Of a DNA stretch of 64,000 nucleotides, positions 57,443 through 64,000 are shown piece by piece. A program made the translations under genes and the position numbers. The notes beneath the pieces were generated by a model. That model saw only the letters and a list, made by a program, of their open reading frames with translations, was not told the DNA's origin and ran no database searches. The stretch comes from Limnoperna fortunei (taxonomy: Eukaryota > Mollusca > Bivalvia > Mytilida > Modiolidae), in assembly GCA_944474755.1 (NCBI GenBank), contig OX104113.1, forward strand, positions 58,362,074 through 58,426,073, given 5' to 3'. Position 1 is the stretch's first letter. Every line of letters starts with the position of its first letter.

Positions 57443-57789
57443 TTCAGATCCTAGTCTATAGCAGATTATCTTATTGATATATACAAACATTAAAAGTTTA
57501 TTAGATAACTAATTAATGTTCATATTGAAGATATCTTTGTACCGGTCAACAATTCTTACTTTAAAAAAAAAATCGTAAGGAGTGCAACTGCAAGGTTCTG
57601 ACCGTGTATTAAAATTTGAAACAAGTGTATTGTCAACGCTTAATTTTAACCATAAAGAGTGTCCATCAACAATGCATGTTTATTGTTTAATAAACATCTT
57701 AAAGCATATTTGTCGCCTGAGTGATTGCTACCTGCTGAGAATCGGACGAAACCGGTAAAAATCGATTGCCATTTGTAAGAATGTGTAAT

Positions 57790-57942
57790 CGCGCATTGGA
57801 GACGAAATTGACATGACGGAAATTCGTACGCGTCTGACAACTGATGCAGATGCGTACTGGGACGCATTAGATGTAATAAAGGTGCGTCCAGAACTGAAAA
57901 GACGCGTGCAATACGCATCTTTACGCGTTGCGAGGATCCCTG
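57790..57942. repeat. GC-rich hAT-like terminal fragment A
   Basis: CpG-rich (TACGCGTCTG, AGACGCGTGC, TTACGCGTTG) and ends CGAGGATCCCTG; its minus strand begins CAGGGATCCTCG, like a hAT terminus. Related to 58990-59112. The other end was not found. Confidence 0.55.
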
Positions 57943-58989
57943 TGTACTTATAAGTAAGAAGTTGGTCAGGGTTGAGGCATTTTCAATTCGATAATGAAAT
58001 ATGCTGTGAATTTTATTTTAACCTTTTAAACTTAAAAATGGAGGGTTGTAATCTTCTACTGAGGTAAAAATTAAGTCTGAATGGGCTTGGAAAGACACAC
58101 ATAATTTTATTTTGACCATATTATATCCCAAGATTTTAGCATTATTTTATGGAAGGGAATTATGAATTAACACCATTTATTTCTTTTGGTTATTTGAAGT
58201 CTGCATAGCTTCATCTGGGAGAAAATGTATGGGTTCAGTGTGATAAGAGGCAACACCTCAGTTTAAATAATTTGACTAATTGTATAATACATAAATTTCA
58301 AATCACTAAATTAAAAGTAGTTATTAGGTAATTCGATACATTTTATAAATTTTGTTTAATTTTCCCAATCCAAAACTTGACAATATTTCTGCTTTACCTC
58401 ATCTGCAGTAACAAAGTTCACTCAACATTTAATCATTAAAATAATATTTTTAAATCGTTGCAATCAGGTCACAAGTCAAGTGTTTCACTTAATCACATTT
58501 TAAAACATCGAAAACAATCTTTCTGCTGCAAATATTTTCTTTGTAACCTTTGACTTTATATTACACTATTGGTTATGTAAACCTGCAAAGATTCCAAGAT
58601 CTAGTCAGTCACAGATAACTAATGGAAATAGTAATTTATTATTCAAATAGAAAACTTTTAAAATCAAGTTGCAAGCCAGGTGTTTCACTTAATTACCCTT
58701 TAAAAACCATGAACATCGAAAACGTGTTTGTTTACTTTCAGAGCGATGGACAAGAAAGATATTATTGTTATTTTTTATAAAGACTTGTTTTTTTTTAAAT
58801 ACATCATAAATTTCTTAAAATTTTTTTTAATGATGTTAAGATTTAGATTTTTTGTTAATTCACCCACTTATTATCGGTCATCTGTCACAGTCAGGGATCA
58901 AATATATTTCACCTGCTGTGCTAAACAGAGAATTACATCAGGTTGTTAAAGTGTCATTCATTATGGTTTAAGTAAATGACGTGCTGTTG
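57943..58989. other. Intron sequence, partial internal duplication
   Basis: AGTCAAGTGTTTCACTTAAT near 58475 and AGCCAGGTGTTTCACTTAAT near 58673 lie within two similar 75-bp stretches. No gene. Confidence 0.5.
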
Positions 58990-59112
58990 ATGTTTGGGAC
59001 ACAAATGATTTGACTGTGATGCGTCCCAAGGATGCATGGAATCTAGTAATGGCGCGTCCTACAAAACTTTGACGCATCCAGGACGCGTATACGCATCTAA
59101 ACGAGAACCCTG
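58990..59112. repeat. GC-rich hAT-like terminal fragment B
   Basis: Contains GGACGCGTATACGCATC and ends CGAGAACCCTG; its minus strand begins CAGGGTTCTCGTTTAGATGC, matching fragment A in style and order. Confidence 0.55.
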
Positions 59113-60584
59113 CACTTTGTAAAAGTGTTGCCATATTAGAAATCACTAGATCACTATATGACCTGGCGATATTGTATAACATTGTGTGTGACATTTGGTC
59201 AGACACCCAGAAATATAAAATATTCTGTAACGTCGGACGAAATCTAAGTTATTTTAATCATGAAAATATGTGTGAGTGATATCTTTTTGGCAGAAACCCA
59301 AAATTTTAAAGTAGTTTATTAGAAACATCTATTCCCATGAATGAACATAAAACCGGAAATACAGAAATAGAACTATGCATGTGTAAGAGTTTTCTAATTA
59401 CAAAATTAAGACGGACATCCGGTCAGGAAATCACTCAACAACGACGTTAGTTTTCATACCTGTATTTTATTAATTACATTATAAAAAAAATATTACTAGA
59501 AAAATAAGTTTGTTTTGTTATTTTTATATAATAATTAACAGCATCAATTGTTTTATTACACGTCTATTCAAATCTGATGCAGGTAAAGCCACTTTTCATC
59601 TGACAACTTAGTTGATTCATTAATTACCAATTTCGTTTAATAACTCGTTTAATAACTCCAAATAACACTCATGTCACTGGATACTACATGTACACAATAC
59701 ACGTGTATTTACGACCATAGAAGCAGACAAAGGATCTTTAATGATGCAATCGCAGATTACCGATAAATTTAGCACGTGCATGGTTTAACACTATAAAACC
59801 TAGGCGCCAAAAAAATTGCCAGACGCAATATTTTGTCGCCAAATGAAAAAAAATCGCAGTTGGCGATATTGGCCAAGCCCAGCAAGGCCCATGAAATGAT
59901 ATTTCATTTACATACAAAGCAAAGTTTTAGTTTTTCCCGTTTTACACCATTAATTAAAAAAAATTTACTGCATGACTTTGTCTATGTCTGAATGGGCGAA
60001 TCATCATTTTTTGTATTATAAATTAGTCTATAACACCTGGAGTAAAACTTTAGTAAGTAAATTACTAAATTACCCTAAGGGACAAGACATACTAATATTT
60101 AAATTTTCAGAAATTGTCTGTTGGCACCTTGTAAAAGTTATTAAACTTAACCAACATTTTTTAAGAAAAGCTACATGTATAGATATTTTTATTATAATGT
60201 ATGACGAGTAACTATTCTGTGGTATCTGGAAAAGAAATATACATGTTGTATATAACGTACAGTAAATATGATAAAACAAGTATGTTTATTTAATAATGCA
60301 GGTCAAATTTAAAAGCATTGTTCATGTTACACAGCAAATTTTTATATTAATTTTCAAGGTAATTGCACGATCCCTCAAATTTTTTGTGGACATTATTCTT
60401 GGTATTAACGTGGGCAGAATCCAGTTTGTGCGATTCCACATGAATGCATCAAACGTACAAATGGCCCATGCATTTGCAAATGCAGGGAAAATCGCAGCAT
60501 CATGTTGACTGGAATGTGCTTTGTAAAACCAAACCATCATTCAGTTACATGTATTTTGGATTTTTTTATGTTTCTGTTTTTCAG

Positions 60585-60655
60585 GAGATGAACTGTTCAG
60601 TGATAGTTATCCTGTGGTGGTCAAAGAGGACTTTTTTTATGAAGTAACTGGCAAA
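60585..60655 (+). CDS. TCTP: Translationally controlled tumour protein, exon 2
   Basis: Preceded by TTTCTGTTTTTCAG and followed by AAA|GTAAGT. It completes Gly10 and encodes 23 further residues beginning DELFSDSYPV and ending YEVTGK. This matches the second TCTP exon of animals, where a (H/G)DE(M/L)FSD core is conserved. Ends in phase 0, joining exon 3 at 62086. Confidence 0.93.
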
Positions 60656-62085
60656 GTAAGTGCTTGTAACATCTAGCTTCAAGATGTTGTGTCTGGGCTC
60701 ACACTGGGCCACAAAGAAGAAGTCACTTCTCTTGTAATAATATAACGACATTGCTAGCAAACATTGACATGCAGTAAAATTCAAGACAAAATTCCTCCCA
60801 AGTTTTCGAGTACACTGTACATTACACATGTTGTAAAAAAGCATGATCATCACCCCTGCATTCATTCAGAATTATCTTGTTAACATACTAGTTACAAATA
60901 TTCAGTTGAAATGTAAATAAAATACTGAAAGTAGAACAGTTGTAATCCACTTGAACATAAAGGGAAATCTACTGTATATGTATCTTGTAAGTAAAAGATA
61001 ATTTGCTTCACATTTAATCAAGCCATATAAAATTCGATTGATTTAAAAGGCAGTGATGTTTCAGTAAAATATAATGGATACAATTCATTTCATTTTTGAA
61101 CCACTCCACATTCTGTATTATTGGATTCGTATGATAACTTTTATATTAACATATTAAAATGTTTCTTTACCAGTTGCTTTTTATGTTTTAAAGATTGAAA
61201 AATTACTCCCTCGTAAATTTTTGGAACCTTTAATTTTGTGTGGACTTATTCTTGTTTCATAATTCATGGTGTTTTTTTTTAGTTCCAACCCAATCTGCTG
61301 GTCTACAATTAAAATAACATTTCAGTAGGTTGCTGGGTATTGATGATAGTATACATGTACTATTGATAATACAAGGTTCACCACACTGGGCAAATTGGGC
61401 GACTACGTCACCCTACTGGGACCTGATGTGGCCCTAAGGCGCCTCAAAAGCGAAGTCAAAGCCTCCCCGTTATTTCCCTTAAGTCGCTGAATGTTTTGCG
61501 AAAGATATATCTTGTATATCTGGTCCAAATAATTCACCCAGACTACAAATTTATGAGTAAATGTGCAATTCCAATAAAAAAACGGCATATAATATGTGTA
61601 TTTAACATTTTTCAATTTATAAAATGTCTTTCAAATGGATAACGTGCCATTTGTTTTGTTACCAGATGTGACGAATTACCAGAAGTGAACAACGAAGAAA
61701 AGTAAAGTACAATAGCCCATAATAACAAAATTGTAATTTTTTTTATTAACAAGCATTTTAATTGGTTTCAAAGTGAATTGTATTTTAACAATGTTCTTTG
61801 ATAATAATAAAAAAGAAAGAAAAAAAATCTGAATCTGTGTGTTATGGTTTTGAAACACAAGAGAAATAAGCCTGAAAATCCACAATTAGAAAAAAAAATT
61901 GATGTAAATAATGAAAAAATGTATGTAACTACTGCAAAATTAATTATTTGTATGGTCCTCCTGACTTCTCCCTAGTGTCGCCCTAACAGGGCCTCACTTC
62001 TCCCTGTTTGCCTGCCACTTCTCCCTACATTTTTTAGAGTGTGGTGACCCCTGTATACTGATTCTTTTTCTCTATTCTTGTTTAG
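60656..62085 (+). other. TCTP: TCTP intron 2 (1.43 kb)
   Basis: Mostly the second hAT-like copy (61372-62053), whose right end is only 32 bp from the exon 3 splice site. Confidence 0.85.
61372..62053. mobile_element. hAT-like non-autonomous element, copy 2
   Basis: Ends CAAGGTTCACCACACT and AGTGTGGTGACCCCTG. It shares GGCGCCTCAAAAGCGAAGTC-type blocks, TTCACCCAGACTAC and CTGACTTCTCCCTAGTGTC with copy 1 but lacks the SINE. Its oligo-pyrimidine right part may contribute to the intron end. Confidence 0.75.
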
Positions 62086-62270
62086 AACATCAGTATTTCT
62101 AACAGAGTTGATGATGCTCTTCTTGGAGCCAATGCATCAGCAGAGGAAGCACAGGAAGGGACAGATGATCAAGAGGAGACTAAAATTAACATCATTTACA
62201 GTCATAAACTTCAACCAACTTCCTTTGATAAAAAATCTTATCAAGAATATATTAGAAGATACATACAGGA
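62086..62270 (+). CDS. TCTP: Translationally controlled tumour protein, exon 3
   Basis: Preceded by TATTCTTGTTTAG and followed by GA|GTAAGT. Encodes 61 codons plus two bases: NISISNRVDDALLGANASAE carries the TCTP signature region (DD.L.G.NASAE), then an acidic loop (EEAQEGTDDQEET), then INIIYSHKLQPTSFDKKSYQ, the known INxxxxxxLQxTxF(D/T)K segment, and YIRRYIQ. Exons 1-3 give 94 complete residues of a protein normally about 170 long, so the remaining exons lie beyond 64000. No frame break or missing conserved residue was seen, so the gene looks functional. Confidence 0.94.
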
Positions 62271-62350
62271 GTAAGTACTCAGTTGTTTTAAATCACCTGG
62301 TCTATTGAGCTATAACCATTACAGAGCAAGCAGAGTGGAGTTTAAATTTT
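62271..62350 (+). other. TCTP: Start of TCTP intron 3
   Basis: GTAAGT at 62271; the intron runs past the window end. Confidence 0.8.
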
Positions 62351-62846
62351 TATACCCCCTCTGGACTGAATCGGGGTATATAGTGGTCCTCGTGTCCATC
62401 CGTCAGTTCGTCTGTCCACATTTGGTTTCTGGATGATAATTCAAAAAGTTAACATCAGATTTGAATGAAACTTTGGGATATTTTATATATCAGGTTGGTA
62501 AGAAGCCTATCGATTTTGGGAGAAATCCAACAAATTTCAAGGTTGCAGTCCACGAAAAAACGTTAGGAATTTTAACAAAAACATTGTTTCTGGACAATAA
62601 CTCAAAATGTTTGCATCTAATTTTAATGAAACTTTGGGATTTTGATATATATCATGTTGGTAAGAAGCCTTTCAATTTTGGGGGAAATCCGTCAAATTTC
62701 TAGGTTGCAGTCTGTTAAAAACTAGAAATTTTTAGAAAAGTGTTTCCTGACAATAAGCCTATTGATTTTGGAGGGAAATCTGTCAAAATTTCAAGGTCAC
62801 AGTCGACGAAAAACATTAGCGGGGGTATCAGTGATCGCAAGATCGA
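62351..62846 (+). mobile_element. Second type of tandem-core element
   Basis: Begins TATACCCCCTCTGGACTG with the half-inverted CGGGGTATA, followed by a GTCCATCCGTCAGTTCGTCTG stretch. Then three units of about 155 bp with TGAAACTTTGGGAT, GGTAAGAAGCCT and TTGCAGTC blocks, ending GGGGGTATCAGTGATCGCAA. Same architecture as 55821-57442 but a different sequence. The frame 62461-62703 lies in it and is not a gene. Confidence 0.75.
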
Positions 62847-63029
62847 CTTTGTCTAGTTTGTTTTGGTGAAGGTAGTAGCACAATTCTGCAGATAATCTCT
62901 TTTTTTGTATGCTGTAACAGTAGTTCATGACGATCCACCAACATGTGGTGGATTTTCATGATCTCTAGTGTTTTGTAATAAAATACCAAATTATTGCAAA
63001 TTGTTGCAAAATACATCAAGAAGTTCATT

Positions 63030-63240
63030 AAGTTTATGTGCTGTCATTAACTCTAGCTTTGAACAACCATTTAAAGGACAGCTTTGAAACATTAAACACA
63101 TCATCTTTAGGATGTCTTCAACCAAAATTGCACAAATCATGACAGCTGACCAACCAACATGCCCGCTTTGGCTTAAAATAAGGGGGTCAATATACATATA
63201 TAGTTTTTGGCTTATAGTTCAAAAAGTATAACATACAGTA
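63030..63240 (+). repeat. Old fragment related to the 63470 element
   Basis: Shares GACCAACCAACATG.CCGC, GGGGTCAA.ATA and TTATAGTTCAAAAAGTATAA with 63640-63735. Diverged and lacking the hairpin start. Confidence 0.7.
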
Positions 63241-63469
63241 CGCCCAGAGTGTATGGTCACTCAAACACTCTTCACAGTGTAGAGTGTTTCACGGTGTTTC
63301 ACCGAAAATTTTCAGTGTAGACACTCAAAATCACCCACAGCTTATTTCTACCCCAAATTGCAAAAAATAATTGTTTATTCAATTTGTTGTTAGTCACTCT
63401 TGCATTACCAACAGATATAGACTGGTAAAGCCATGTCAATACGAAGAATTTAGAACTTAATTTTTTTTT

Positions 63470-64000
63470 AGCTCACCTGACCCGAAGGGTCATGTGAGCT
63501 ATTGCCATCACTTGGCGTCCGTCGTCGGCGTCGTCGTTAACTTTTCTTCAAAAATCTTCTCCTAAAAAACCACTGAAGGGATTGCTTTGAAACTTTGCAT
63601 ACATCATCAGTAAAATGCCCTCTACCAAGTTTGCCCAAATCATGGCCTCAGACCAACCAACATGGCCGCCATGGCTAAAAATAGAACAGAGGGGTCAAAA
63701 TACAGTTTTTTGCTTATAGTTCAAAAAGTATAACAGATACAGGAAAACCGAACAGACCTTCCTTCTTCAGCATCTAAAGCTCTACAAAACACTCCATTGG
63801 GTCAAAGTTGTATGATGACTCCTTGTAGGAGTTATTGCCCTTTAATTGTCAAAATTGATGATTTTTGCCATTTTTGCCTCAAAATCTTGAAAATTATTAG
63901 AACTAGAGAAAAAGTTAGCATTGCTTAATTGTTCTGCTCTATGAGGGCTACAAAAATGACTTTAGGGTCAAGATTGTCTGATTAACCGTTTAAGAGTTAT
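63470..64000 (+). mobile_element. Tandem-core element, second copy, runs off the window
   Basis: Starts with the same hairpin (AGCTCACCTGACCC, GGGTCATGTGAGCT) and CGTCCGTCGTCGGCGTCGTC as 55821, then diverges to AAATCTTCTCC and CATGGCCGCCATGGCTAAAA blocks. Lies in TCTP intron 3. Confidence 0.85.

Larger units (their letters stand above)
53555..60584 (+). other. TCTP: TCTP intron 1 (7.0 kb), filled with repeats
   Basis: Holds a hAT-like element with a nested SINE (54134-55062), a tandem-core element (55821-57442) and two GC-rich hAT-like ends (57790-57942, 58990-59112). The rest is AT-rich with no other gene. The intron follows exon 1 after codon 9 plus one base and ends TTTTTCAG. Confidence 0.85.

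Noticed and set aside
57646..57918. 90-codon minus-strand frame
   Set aside because: It overlaps a GC-rich hAT-like terminal fragment and has no motif.

Overview
The window looks like nuclear DNA of a bivalve mollusc, most likely a mussel (Mytilus-like). It is AT-rich, genes are split by long introns with GT..AG borders, and polyadenylation signals are AATAAA. The repeat content is typical of bivalves: BEL/Pao, Jockey-like, L1-like and DIRS-like retroelements, Tc1 and hAT-like DNA transposons, SINEs, and elements whose core is a tandem array of 146-165 bp units. No prokaryotic operon, rRNA, tRNA or CRISPR array was seen. The species call rests on memory of repeat families and was not searched.

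Two host genes are supported. On the right (about 53.4 kb to beyond the window end, + strand) lie the first three exons of translationally controlled tumour protein (TCTP): 53527-53554, 60585-60655 and 62086-62270. All have canonical splice sites and compatible phases, and a start-site region carries an ETS-like motif and a pyrimidine tract. Its introns hold two related hAT-like elements, one with a nested SINE, and several tandem-core elements. On the left and centre (30676 down to 6540, - strand) I infer a gene of at least three exons whose internal exon joints are all phase 1. It would encode a roughly 193-residue type II membrane protein with a PPPY motif, one membrane segment and a Ser/Thr-rich tail. 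It spans 24 kb because its introns are packed with transposons. A short PHD-finger reading frame (52249-52560) lies just upstream of TCTP.

Layout: 1.0-2.0 kb, a 146-bp tandem array with a hairpin end. 3.8-8.1 kb, three foldback elements, a SINE and the last exon of the minus-strand gene. 8.4-11.1 kb, a TIR element and a Jockey-like fragment broken by a palindromic element. 11.1-15.7 kb, a decayed BEL/Pao element. 17.3 kb, the middle exon. 18.4-23.5 kb, an L1-like element abruptly joined to a second Jockey-like fragment. 24.0-27.9 kb, Tc1 remnants and a 579-bp duplicated block. 30.4-30.7 kb, the first coding exon. 31.8-33.8 kb, pieces of a Penelope-like element. 36.5-39.5 kb, a minus-strand non-LTR element. 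40.5-50.6 kb, a minus-strand DIRS-like element, broken up and bracketed by a near-identical direct repeat. 52-64 kb, the PHD frame and TCTP.

The strongest global pattern is the number of long inverted repeats: at least thirteen hairpin or foldback structures with 14-90 bp arms, of unrelated sequence. Several sit inside other mobile elements, and one has a clear 9-bp target duplication. All retroelement reading frames are broken.
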